Source of the DNA: a bacterium | Lineage (GTDB): Bacteria; BMS3Abin14 | Direction: 5' to 3' | DNA length: 10,578 bases | NCBI GenBank assembly: GCA_020350725.1 | Contig: CP070719.1 | Location: 1,176,124 to 1,186,701 of the forward strand | Shown here: positions 1 to 6,489 of the stretch, in pieces | How the letters are laid out: every line of letters begins with the position of its first letter | How positions within the stretch are numbered: the first letter of the stretch is position 1 | Position numbers and translations under genes: made by a program | The notes under the pieces: model-generated | What the model was told of the DNA's origin: nothing | Database searches by the model: none | The model's input: the letters and a program-made list of their open reading frames with translations, nothing else

Positions 1-163
1 CTACATCATGGAGAACGGCAAGATCGTCCTGGACGATCCCGTCGAGAAATTGCGGGAAAACGAGGACGTCAAGGAGTTCTATCTCGGGCTGTCCAAAGTG
101 GGGGAAAAGAAGAGTTACCGGGACGTCAAACATTACAGGCGACGCAAACGCTGGCTGAGCTGA
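1..163 (+). CDS. LivF-type ABC transporter ATP-binding protein, C-terminal fragment
   Basis: Only the last 53 residues are present, with an open reading frame from base 2 to a TGA at 161-163; the 5' part lies outside the window. The fragment begins YIMENGKIVLDD and continues with a DVKEFYLG segment. This is the usual ending of branched-chain amino-acid transporter ATPases of the LivF group (the regulatory tail after the H-loop). After YLG there is a basic extension ending HYRRRKRWLS, longer than in enterobacterial LivF. Such tails occur in deltaproteobacterial homologues, often beside acyl-CoA ligases, though that is recalled family knowledge and no such neighbour is visible. The expected role is energising uptake of hydrophobic amino acids or a related substrate at the inner membrane. 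A LivG-type assignment cannot be excluded because Walker A, signature and Walker B motifs are all missing. It is the only + strand gene in the window. Confidence 0.8.
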   Translation, partial: YIMENGKIVLDDPVEKLRENEDVKEFYLGLSKVGEKKSYRDVKHYRRRKRWLS

Positions 164-182
164 GATCGAATACAAAATCCAA

Positions 183-216
183 AATAATAAAGGCCCCGGG
201 TGGGGCCTTTATTATT
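183..216 (+). terminator. Perfect-stem intrinsic terminator after the ABC ATPase
   Basis: Two perfectly complementary 15-base arms (183-197 and 202-216) enclose a four-base loop GGGT. The stem has a GGCCCC/GGGGCC core at the loop and an A/T-rich base (AATAATAAA / TTTATTATT), so each strand provides a U-rich 3' side. It starts 20 bases after the stop codon of the + strand ATPase gene. The symmetry means it could also stop minus-strand transcription from the beta-barrel gene. Confidence 0.85.
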
Positions 217-231
217 AGCATCCGGCACTCG

Positions 232-245
232 GGAGGCAGGAGCAA
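232..245 (+). repeat. Two heptamers of a GGAGNCA-like degenerate repeat
   Basis: Two adjacent seven-base units, GGAGGCA (232-238) and GGAGCAA (239-245), lie between two terminators. They match, on the opposite strand, the four-unit heptamer array at 9921-9948, sharing the nonamer CAGGAGCAA with it. Two units alone could be chance; the similarity to the other array is the reason for listing them. Confidence 0.3.
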
Positions 246-256
246 GTACTGGGTCC

Positions 257-291
257 AAAAAAAAAGGGCCCGGTTGAATGGGCCCCTTTTT
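257..291 (-). terminator. Intrinsic terminator of the beta-barrel gene
   Basis: Read on the minus strand, an A-tract and GGGCCC (280-285) are followed by an eight-base loop, a second GGGCCC (266-271) and an uninterrupted run of nine T (257-265). It begins about 25 bases after the TAA of the beta-barrel gene. The GC core plus U9 tract is a textbook Rho-independent signal. Confidence 0.85.
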
Positions 292-315
292 GGGTAAAAT
301 TCCTCCAAAATAATA

Positions 316-852
316 TCAGAAATTAAAGACGATACCCACCGAATACATTTCCACGTCTGCTTCATCCACATCTATAATCTCGTATTCCGCCCTGACTCCA
401 AACCCAGCCAGGCTCACAGCGGCCCCTACACCGTAAATCAAGTCACTATCGCTTTCATCATCAACCGGAATTCCGTTGACATTGGTTTCCGAGTCCCAGA
501 AAGCCATGCCGGCTTTTCCGAAAACATCCAACGGACCCAGGCCGAAACTGTACCCACCCTGAGCAACCAGGGCAATAACATCGAACTCTCCAGTATCAAC
601 TCCTATAGTCTCACTGGGAGCTCCGAAATCAACGTAGGCACCTTCAACGAAGAATCCGACTAACTTGTATCCGGCGAAAATTTTGAAGGCGGTGTCACTG
701 TCATCAAAAGTACCGACACCTGGAATGTCAAAGTCAATCGACCCTGAGCCGACACTGGCACCAAAGTAGGCACCGGCGCCTGCCAACGCCGGGTTAACCA
801 GCAGCAGGGCGGCAAACAGCGTAAAAACCAGAACCAGAATATTCACCCTCAT
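316..852 (-). CDS. Small OmpA-like outer-membrane beta-barrel protein
   Basis: The 178-residue product has a clear signal peptide: a short basic start, a hydrophobic core of about 18 residues, and NPALA followed by GAG as the cleavage site. The mature part of about 154 residues is rich in Gly and acidic residues and alternates hydrophobic and polar positions. It ends in VGIVFNF, and a C-terminal Phe is the usual recognition signal of the BAM complex. Size and pattern fit an eight-strand barrel of the OMP_b-brl/OmpA-transmembrane type. There is no peptidoglycan-binding domain and no cysteine. Two in-frame ATGs exist: at 858 the Shine-Dalgarno AAGGAGG would touch the start codon, whereas at 852 it sits six bases upstream, so 852 is preferred. 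The gene is clearly less GC-rich than its neighbours (sampled lines 45-52% against about 65% in the activase). It looks monocistronic, with its own leader and terminator. The specific ligand or function is unknown. Confidence 0.85.
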   Translation of the reverse strand: MRVNILVLVFTLFAALLLVNPALAGAGAYFGASVGSGSIDFDIPGVGTFDDSDTAFKIFAGYKLVGFFVEGAYVDFGAPSETIGVDTGEFDVIALVAQGGYSFGLGPLDVFGKAGMAFWDSETNVNGIPVDDESDSDLIYGVGAAVSLAGFGVRAEYEIIDVDEADVEMYSVGIVFNF

Positions 853-858
853 GTCCAT

Positions 859-865
859 CCTCCTT
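859..865 (-). promoter_or_regulatory. Shine-Dalgarno site deciding the beta-barrel start
   Basis: AAGGAGG on the minus strand. It abuts the first ATG (856-858) with zero spacing but is six bases from the second ATG (850-852), so ribosomes should start at the second. Confidence 0.75.
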
Positions 866-938
866 TTTCCTTTCTGAATCCGTCACTCAGCGACAATGGG
901 GAATGGGGGGTCACCCCTCCCCCTGATAACACTGTCGG

Positions 939-1004
939 GACCACTCTCCCGCGCCGGTCCGGAACCGGTCGGGCCGGCTGACACGGCGCAGCCGACCACT
1001 CTCC
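939..1004. repeat. GC-rich stem-loop block flanked by 11-base direct repeats
   Basis: GACCACTCTCC occurs at 939-949 and again at 994-1004 in the same orientation. Between the copies, GCGCCG (951-956) can pair with CGGCGC (984-989), and a shorter internal hairpin CCGGT/ACCGG (954-958 with 964-968) competes with it. The block lies in the presumed leader of the minus-strand beta-barrel gene. It could be an RNA structure in that leader or a tiny insertion with a target duplication; sequence alone does not decide. Confidence 0.4.
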
Positions 1005-1103
1005 GGATATTTTCAAGTCCTGTGCCAAGACGCCTGTTTTGTAACTCTTTATTAATTAATGATTTTTTGGAGAGAGACGGGAAGGGCAACCCGATCGGGG
1101 GAC

Positions 1104-1140
1104 TAAATTGTCACCTTCCGTGTAGTAAATTGTCACTTCC
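1104..1140. repeat. Two direct repeats resembling an insertion-sequence end
   Basis: TAAATTGTCACCTTCC (1104-1119) and TAAATTGTCACTTCC (1126-1140) are near-identical direct repeats with a 22-base period. Repeated motifs of this sort are typical of the terminal transposase-binding sites of some DDE elements (IS21-like and IS481-like ends); this is a resemblance from memory, not a search result. No transposase fragment lies beside them, so this would be a solitary end or remnant. A regulator-binding pair is the alternative. Confidence 0.4.
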
Positions 1141-1202
1141 CTTCAGCAGATTGGACAATCGCCCGGGGCCCCTGGCGCTCGGGATCGCTGATGATCCGGA
1201 TA

Positions 1203-1220
1203 CAGGAGATCGGACTCCTG
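1203..1220 (-). other. Short hairpin directly after the activase stop codon
   Basis: CAGGAG (1203-1208) and CTCCTG (1215-1220) form a perfect six-pair stem with a six-base loop. It starts immediately after the activase TAG. No T-tract follows on the minus strand, so it is a poor intrinsic terminator; it may protect the 3' end or be incidental. Confidence 0.35.
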
Positions 1221-4200
1221 CTATTCCGGGTCCGATCCGGTCGGGGAGGAGAGTTCCCGTTTGAGCCGGTGGGCCGAGAGGATGAAGCTCTCGAGCCTCG
1301 TCTCGGTGAGCTGGGAAGGAGCGTTGCCGTCGGTCTCCAGGGCCAGGAACGGCAGCGGCAGCCGGTTCCGGTTTACCGTCCAGAAGTCTCCCCTGTTCCT
1401 GGAGAAATGCGGCTTGTCCTCGACCAGGCGGTGTCCGATGATCGACTCGGCAATGCGGCACGGCATACACCCGAAGGGGCCCATACTGATCACACCGTGC
1501 GCCTCATCACCGATCTCGGCAAGGGTTGAGCTGACCGTGAGGATCGCCTCGCCGGTGAGTCTGGGGTCTATCAGGCGCTTTCCCCGGTCGAGGAGGAACT
1601 TGATATCAACGGGGTGCTTCTCGAAGAATCCCGACATTACAAGGATCTCCTGCAGCTCCTCCGCTTTCTTTCGGGCAAATCGATCTCTCAACCAGACGGT
1701 GAACTTCTGCCGAAGGTTCACCGGAGAGGTGAGCCCGTTCATTACCGAATGGTAGACATATAAGATCCACTCCATGACGGGGGCTGTTCTGACGAGGACG
1801 CCCGCGTCGGCCAGCTTCTCGACCAGGTAATGCCGGGAAAACCCGTCCCGCCTGACATAGATCTCACCCGTGAGGGTGACCTTGGTCACTTCGTCGAGAG
1901 ACTGCTTTTTCTCCAGGGCGGAGAGTTCGGCCATCTGCTCCGCGAGGACCATCTTCAACTCTTCCTCGTCGTCCGATTCAATGCTCGAGATGATGGAGCT
2001 TGTCGCACGGGCCAGAACCTCCAGGGCCTCCCTGCGGTCCGCGGCCAGGGTGAGGACTCCGGCACGGATGTCCTCCAGACCGTCGCTGATGGCGATGGAC
2101 ATGAGGGCCCGACGGGGAAAGAGGGCGGGCAGGCCCGCATAACCGTCTTCGCAGGAGGGTGACATGACGGCGAGGTTCTCCAGTCGGTTCTTCAGGATCA
2201 ACTCCCTGAGAAAAACGCTGTATTGGCCGAACCGGCAGGGTCCGTTGGCCTCGGGCATGAAGTACACCAGGACCTCCTCCGGATCCTGCCGCTCCCGGAG
2301 ATATCGTCTCAGGGAACCCGTGGTCAGGATGAGGGGGAGACACTCCTTGCAGGAAGCATCCATCTTGCCCAGGGTCAGCTCCATCGGTCCGGGCGGTTTC
2401 GCGGCGCTGGCACGCACGCCTGTGTAGCGTAAAGCGGCAGCCAAAGCCTCGGCCGCGATATCGCCCATCGAGGGAACGAGCACGTGGACCCTCTGATCGG
2501 TGAGCCTGAGCCTTTCCCCGGTCCCGGTCTGGACAAACAGGGTTTCGTCCTTGACAACAGTCCGGGCCGGGCTGAAACCGGTCCTCTCATGAGGTGGCAG
2601 GTTCAGCTCCCTGTAGCTTCTTACGACGTCGAGGAAGGCCTCGATCCGGGTGTCCACCCCGGCATCAGCGGTATGGGCATCCAGCTCCAGGGTCAGGAAA
2701 GGCTTGTCTCCCATGATATCCCGGAAATATTCGATGATGAACGAATCCGGCCCGCAGCTGAAGTTGGTGACGTAGACTCCGAAAAGATTTTCTCGGTCCT
2801 GGATGTATCTGGCCGTCTGGAGAATGGTCTGGCCGGAGGCCCAGTACATCCGGGGGACCGGTGGGGTGGCCGATTCCTCAACGGGGAGGAAATCGTAGGG
2901 GATGATCCGGTATCCGCGGCTGGCGAATTTGGCCGGGATCCCCATGTTGGCCTTGCTGGAAAATGCGTTGTATGACCGGCCGAAGAGGACAACGGCCGTC
3001 TCCTCCGGGGGGAGGGAAGAGAGAAACCGCCGGCCGTACTCCTTCATCTCCTCCCTGATGGAGAGGAAACCGCCCCAAGCCTCGTCAAAGGCTGCCGCAC
3101 CCCGCCTGCGGGAGTATCCCAGCTTTATGCCGATCTCCTCGAACGCCCTGCGCAGGTGATCGGAACGGTTCAGATCGAGCACCTCGGTGAGCAGCCGAGG
3201 GGAAAGGTCGCTGTGGAAAGCGGAATTGAGGACATAGGGCTCACTCTGGATCAGGGGACAGGTGCAGTGTTTGTCGGGGCTGTTCTCCACAGCTACACCG
3301 CACACCTGGGGAACGAAGACCCGGTCAGCTCCTCTGTCGAGCAGGTCCCTGACATATCCATGGGAATGGAGGACCGGCAGGCAGAAGGCAGAGCCGGCCG
3401 CCTCCATACCCCGGGGATCGGGCGTGGTACTCCTCAGCACCTGGAGGCCGAGGTTCTGGAAGAAACGGGCATAGAGCGGAAAAAGGGTGTTGGCGAGGAG
3501 AGACCCCGGAATGCCCACCGTGGGTGGCCCGCCGTTATCGACGGGAGGGACGTATCTGCCGTACATGAGATCGTCCCTGACTCTCACCAGGTCCAGGCCG
3601 CGGACGTCGACGTCCTTCCCCATCCGGATATTGTAGTATCTGTCGCAGGCACCGCCGAAGGGATGGACTTTGCCGTTAACGGCGTACCGGTTGATGGTAC
3701 ACTTTCGGTCGCACCTCTCCCTTCCTCCTCCACAGACAAAGGGTTCCAGAGACCGGACGTGACGGGCCGCCAGTTCCTCGAGATCGTAGGATCCCTTTTC
3801 GGCCAGCCCTGCCTCGATCTTTTTCGCGGTTTCCAGGGCGGCACCGAAGGCGCCCATGAGGCCGGGTGCCGGAGGGACGATGACCTCCTGCTCGCAGAGG
3901 ACAGCCATGGCAACGGGGACCGCCCGGTTGTGGCACACACCCCCCTGCATGAAGATCTTCCTGCCCGTTCTTCGATTCCCCCTGACCCGGGAGAGATAGT
4001 TCTGGCAGACGGAGTAGACGAGACCGGCCACGATGTCCCTCTCCTTGATCCCCTCGTGGACAGCGGTCTTGACATCGCTCCCGATGAAAGCTGCGCACTG
4101 GTCGTTGAAATTGGGCGGTGCGGTCGCCCCCAGGGCGATATCGGCGATCCCCTCCGTCTCGATGCCGAAGGATTCCCGGCAGGCCTCCTCGAGGAAGGAG

Positions 4201-5471
4201 CCTGTGCCTGCCGAGCACGCCTCGTTCATAGCGTAATCTGTGGGAACCCCGTTGGTCAGAAAAGTGTATTTCGCATCCTGACCACCGATCTCGAAAATGG
4301 TGTCAACTTCAGGATCGAAGTGAACCGCGGCCGAGGCATGGGCCACGATCTCGTTGACGACCGTATCGGTAAGGGCGTGCAGGGCGGCGATCTGCCGACC
4401 GCTTCCCGTCACACCCAGACCGATGATCCGGGGATTGAGGCCCGCCGGAACCTGCCTCAGGATGGCTTCGTAGCAACTCCGGCTTGCCCCCACGGGATCC
4501 CCGTTGGTACGAAGATACCGGCTGGCGACAATATCCTTCGTATCGGTCCTGACAAGAACCGCCTTGGTTGTCGTGCTGCCGACGTCGAGTCCGAGGATGT
4601 ATTCGCCGCGGTAAAAATCCCCGGTTGACGCGGTTCTGAAGGAGACTTTAGCCCGGCTTCCCTTCAGGGGCGGCAGGGAGGGAAATGAGTTCCCCCCAAT
4701 GCGGGCCAGCTTTCTGCGGGGTTCTGTCAGGGGCGGGTTCTGCCCGGCCCAAATAAGGGCCCCTAGAGCCTCGAAATAGGGAGCTTCCTCCGGGACGTGG
4801 GTATGCGGATAGATCGTGCGCACGTGGTCCACTACGGGACTGTTCAGGCCGACCCCGCCGATGACCAGGACCCTCTCGCCTCCCGCCATCCTGAGGAGCT
4901 CGACGATCTTCACGGCCAGCATCCTGCACAGGCCGGCGGCCACAGCTCCCTTCCCCGCGCCCTTGTTCATGGCATGTGTACAGTCGCTCTTGCAGAAAAC
5001 AGAACATCGCGAGGCAAGGTTGTAGGGCTCCGAATCGGAGGCCATATGAACGGCATCCTCGACAGTGAGCCCCATCCGCTGGATCTGCTGAAGGAAGAAT
5101 TCACCGGTCCCTGAGGCACATTTGTTGCCGGTGTGGACCGATCGTATGCTCCCCTGCCCGTCCAGTGAATAGACGATAAAGGATTCCCCACCGGCGGAGA
5201 CGATGCTGTCGATGCCGGGATAACGCTCAGAGATGAAGCCGTATGCCAGCTCCACCGCCTCAGGTTCGGCGATGGTGGGGACCGAGATCAGTTTGCGGAA
5301 CTTGCGCCCCGTGATCCCGACCCGGGTATTCCGCCGATCCGCGAGAACGGTTCTGAGAGCTTGGCCGACACGTCCCTCATGGTGGAGGCGGGTAAAGTTA
5401 ATGGTCTCCCCGCTGCGCTCAGCGGTTGAAATGGTCGTAGCCCCAAGACAGATGCCGATGGCGTGCGACAC
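1221..5471 (-). CDS. Giant fused acyl-CoA dehydratase activase (two BcrAD/BadFG modules + DUF2229 + dehydratase-like C-terminus)
   Basis: The product is 1416 residues, within the usual range of long 'CoA-substrate-specific enzyme activase' proteins. In this family, activators hydrolyse ATP to push one electron from a 4Fe-4S cluster to 2-hydroxyacyl-CoA dehydratases or benzoyl-CoA reductases in the cytoplasm. Module 1 (about 1-245) starts GICLGATTIS and has NKCASGTGEF (Cys118) and RCSVFCKSDC (Cys156, 160, 164). Module 2 (about 290-545) has LGLDVGSTTTK, EIGGQDAKY, NEACSAGTGS (Cys419), NDQCAAFIGSD (Cys459) and MQGGVCHN, all canonical. A Cys-rich linker (Cys580, 587, 591, 609) leads to DUF2229 (about 650-870). 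The C-terminal part (about 995-1390) carries SCKEC, NGPCRFGQYS, SPSCEDGYAG and GPFGCMPC, resembling the dehydratase D-component. The GTG at 5471 is chosen because AAGGAG lies six bases upstream and homology begins there; an upstream ATG at 5576 would add 35 unconvincing residues. No separate dehydratase subunit is adjacent. The substrate is unknown. Confidence 0.9.
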   Translation of the reverse strand: MSHAIGICLGATTISTAERSGETINFTRLHHEGRVGQALRTVLADRRNTRVGITGRKFRKLISVPTIAEPEAVELAYGFISERYPGIDSIVSAGGESFIVYSLDGQGSIRSVHTGNKCASGTGEFFLQQIQRMGLTVEDAVHMASDSEPYNLASRCSVFCKSDCTHAMNKGAGKGAVAAGLCRMLAVKIVELLRMAGGERVLVIGGVGLNSPVVDHVRTIYPHTHVPEEAPYFEALGALIWAGQNPPLTEPRRKLARIGGNSFPSLPPLKGSRAKVSFRTASTGDFYRGEYILGLDVGSTTTKAVLVRTDTKDIVASRYLRTNGDPVGASRSCYEAILRQVPAGLNPRIIGLGVTGSGRQIAALHALTDTVVNEIVAHASAAVHFDPEVDTIFEIGGQDAKYTFLTNGVPTDYAMNEACSAGTGSFLEEACRESFGIETEGIADIALGATAPPNFNDQCAAFIGSDVKTAVHEGIKERDIVAGLVYSVCQNYLSRVRGNRRTGRKIFMQGGVCHNRAVPVAMAVLCEQEVIVPPAPGLMGAFGAALETAKKIEAGLAEKGSYDLEELAARHVRSLEPFVCGGGRERCDRKCTINRYAVNGKVHPFGGACDRYYNIRMGKDVDVRGLDLVRVRDDLMYGRYVPPVDNGGPPTVGIPGSLLANTLFPLYARFFQNLGLQVLRSTTPDPRGMEAAGSAFCLPVLHSHGYVRDLLDRGADRVFVPQVCGVAVENSPDKHCTCPLIQSEPYVLNSAFHSDLSPRLLTEVLDLNRSDHLRRAFEEIGIKLGYSRRRGAAAFDEAWGGFLSIREEMKEYGRRFLSSLPPEETAVVLFGRSYNAFSSKANMGIPAKFASRGYRIIPYDFLPVEESATPPVPRMYWASGQTILQTARYIQDRENLFGVYVTNFSCGPDSFIIEYFRDIMGDKPFLTLELDAHTADAGVDTRIEAFLDVVRSYRELNLPPHERTGFSPARTVVKDETLFVQTGTGERLRLTDQRVHVLVPSMGDIAAEALAAALRYTGVRASAAKPPGPMELTLGKMDASCKECLPLILTTGSLRRYLRERQDPEEVLVYFMPEANGPCRFGQYSVFLRELILKNRLENLAVMSPSCEDGYAGLPALFPRRALMSIAISDGLEDIRAGVLTLAADRREALEVLARATSSIISSIESDDEEELKMVLAEQMAELSALEKKQSLDEVTKVTLTGEIYVRRDGFSRHYLVEKLADAGVLVRTAPVMEWILYVYHSVMNGLTSPVNLRQKFTVWLRDRFARKKAEELQEILVMSGFFEKHPVDIKFLLDRGKRLIDPRLTGEAILTVSSTLAEIGDEAHGVISMGPFGCMPCRIAESIIGHRLVEDKPHFSRNRGDFWTVNRNRLPLPFLALETDGNAPSQLTETRLESFILSAHRLKRELSSPTGSDPE

Positions 5472-5477
5472 GTTCCT

Positions 5478-5483
5478 CTCCTT
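5478..5483 (-). promoter_or_regulatory. Shine-Dalgarno site deciding the GTG start of the activase
   Basis: AAGGAG on the minus strand ends six bases before GTG at 5469-5471. The alternative in-frame ATG at 5574-5576 lies close to the predicted transcription start and has no comparable ribosome site. Confidence 0.75.
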
Positions 5484-5596
5484 ATCGATATAGCCGAAGC
5501 CCTTTTGAGGGAGGGGTGTGGGGGTATGCCGGCCACAGTTTCCAACCCCTGCCCGCCTGACCTGAGGCTGGGACACCGTTAGTTAAATTAAACCCT

Positions 5597-5605
5597 ATTA
5601 TATCA
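5597..5605 (-). promoter_or_regulatory. Extended -10 promoter of the activase gene
   Basis: On the minus strand the sequence reads TGATATAAT, a consensus -10 hexamer with the TGn extension directly upstream. The best -35 at 17-base spacing (CGCATT) is poor, which is common for extended -10 promoters. Transcription would start near 5590, giving a leader of roughly 120 bases before the GTG. It lies just downstream of a terminator for the preceding gene, so the activase is probably its own transcription unit. Confidence 0.6.
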
Positions 5606-5647
5606 CTCGTCGTTTTAGCAATGCGAGAAATGTCTGACAGGTGGGGC

Positions 5648-5688
5648 AAAAAAACCTGCGCCGTTGGCATGATAAAGGAACGGCCGCA
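5648..5688 (-). terminator. Intrinsic terminator downstream of the membrane protein gene
   Basis: Minus-strand reading: TGCGGCCGTT (5679-5688) pairs, with one bulged base, with AACGGCGCA (5657-5665) across a 13-base loop, followed after GG by seven T (5648-5654). It lies some 235 bases beyond the stop of the four-helix protein gene and about 45 bases before the activase -10 box, so it separates the two transcription units. A T5 run on the other side makes it possibly bidirectional. Confidence 0.7.
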
Positions 5689-5823
5689 AAGTCTTTTTGA
5701 ACGCTGACCCTTCCCGAAGGGAGGGGCCGACCCGTTGGACGACGGTGTCCCCTGGGGAACGGGTCGGGAAGATAATGGGCCATGGGCCGCTACCTGTGCG
5801 GTTCCGTCTGTAAACGCTCGTAA

Positions 5824-5855
5824 GGGCAAACCCTGCCGCCTGTCCGGCAGGACCC
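5824..5855. other. Two-tier hairpin in the 3' region of the membrane protein transcript
   Basis: GGG (5824-5826) can pair with CCC (5853-5855). Across an asymmetric internal loop (CAAAC opposite A), CCTGCCG (5832-5838) pairs perfectly with CGGCAGG (5845-5851) around a six-base loop. It starts about 70 bases beyond the minus-strand stop codon. It could be a 3' stabilising structure; no known RNA family is matched. Confidence 0.35.
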
Positions 5856-5923
5856 GGCAGTCCATTGCGGCCGGATGCGTTTCCCCAGGGAGCCATTTTG
5901 CTGCCTCCTGTCCGCCACGTTAA

Positions 5924-6337
5924 CTATCGATAGAGATCGTAGAAGTAATAGACCAGACCGGTGATCCAGAGAAGAACAGCGAGGAGGGGCATGGCGAGGA
6001 AAGCGGCCTTCGTGATCCACAGGGTCCTCGGTTCAGTGAGGAGTGTCATGACAATCAGAAGCGTTGCTGTCAGAATGGGGATGAACCATCCCCAGGGGAT
6101 ACGAAGGAAGGACACCATGCCGGACAGGATAACCATGAAGATCAGGGACCCGGCAGCCAGCGAAAGGGTCCATGGACCTATCATCAATTCCTCGGAAATG
6201 ACCAAATGGAATGCGTCCCGCAGGATCAAGAGCGCTCCTGCCGCCAGAAGGACTCCGACAAGGAGGTCAATAAGTGCCAGGACCTTCAGGGAAAAACCCA
6301 GCTTCTTGGCCCGGTCATCGGGTGGAGATTCGATCAT
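5924..6337 (-). CDS. Hypothetical four-helix inner-membrane protein
   Basis: This 137-residue protein has a charged cytoplasmic-looking N-terminus (MIESPPDDRAKK) and four hydrophobic segments at about 14-38, 56-78, 80-100 and 107-132, ending in the aromatic tail YYFYDLYR. No catalytic motif, cysteine or ligand-binding pattern is visible, and I do not recognise a named family. The start is well supported: ATG at 6337 with AAGGAG eight bases upstream. The gap to the upstream small secreted protein gene is 152 bases without an obvious terminator, so co-transcription with it is possible. A terminator lies downstream before the activase promoter. It is likely a real gene because of its coherent membrane topology, ribosome site and length. 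Its function is unknown, and no link to the activase is shown by the sequence. Confidence 0.75.
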   Translation of the reverse strand: MIESPPDDRAKKLGFSLKVLALIDLLVGVLLAAGALLILRDAFHLVISEELMIGPWTLSLAAGSLIFMVILSGMVSFLRIPWGWFIPILTATLLIVMTLLTEPRTLWITKAAFLAMPLLAVLLWITGLVYYFYDLYR

Positions 6338-6489
6338 TCACACCTCTCCTTGATAAGGCGATGGGTAGACCGTTAAAGAAAGGAGTACCCCGGATCCATC
6401 TCAAGTATGACCCTTCAAACCGGACCGAACCTGCCGACAGACCGGAGGGCACTCTGATGGAGGACCCGAGGACCAGCTCGTTGATCTCA

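Larger units (their letters stand above)
866..1220. other. Gene-free 355-base stretch between the activase and beta-barrel genes
   Basis: No convincing gene is seen; short open frames on both strands have no recognisable sequence or ribosome site. From right to left it holds a small hairpin just after the activase stop (1203-1220), a pair of TAAATTGTCAC direct repeats (1104-1140), an AT-rich stretch (about 1040-1070), a weak sigma-54-like motif (1012-1028), and a GC-rich foldable block (951-989) flanked by 11-base direct repeats (939-949 and 994-1004). The left part presumably contains the promoter and leader of the beta-barrel gene. Confidence 0.6.
5606..5923. other. Gene-free stretch upstream of the activase
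   Basis: No convincing coding sequence; several overlapping minus-strand open frames of 60-127 codons lack ribosome sites and homology-like features. It contains the intrinsic terminator at 5648-5688, a small CCCTT/AAGGG inverted repeat (5708-5712 with 5717-5721), and a two-tier hairpin at 5824-5855 (outer GGG/CCC, inner CCTGCCG/CGGCAGG). These sit in the 3' region of the four-helix membrane protein transcript. Confidence 0.5.

Noticed and set aside
883-1264. Short open frames on both strands in the gap between the activase and beta-barrel genes
   Set aside because: They lack ribosome sites and recognisable sequence, and they overlap repeats, hairpins or the activase 3' end.
3156-4628. A 490-codon open frame on the + strand inside the activase gene
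   Set aside because: It lies antisense to strongly conserved activase motifs, has no ribosome site, and its translation shows no recognisable domain; it is a codon-bias shadow of a GC-rich gene.
5472-5576. Longer activase N-terminus starting at the ATG at 5576
   Set aside because: The extra 35 residues show no family resemblance, the start lacks a good ribosome site and is close to the predicted transcription start, whereas the GTG at 5471 has AAGGAG at six bases and begins exactly at the conserved module.
5482-5865. A 127-codon minus-strand open frame upstream of and slightly overlapping the activase
   Set aside because: It runs through a terminator and the activase promoter, has no ribosome site and low-complexity basic/proline-rich composition.
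5824-5900. Possible cyclic-di-GMP (GEMM) riboswitch on the + strand, suggested by GGGCAAACC followed by a hairpin
   Set aside because: The required GACGCAAAGCC segment and the receptor hairpin are missing, and there is no + strand gene downstream.
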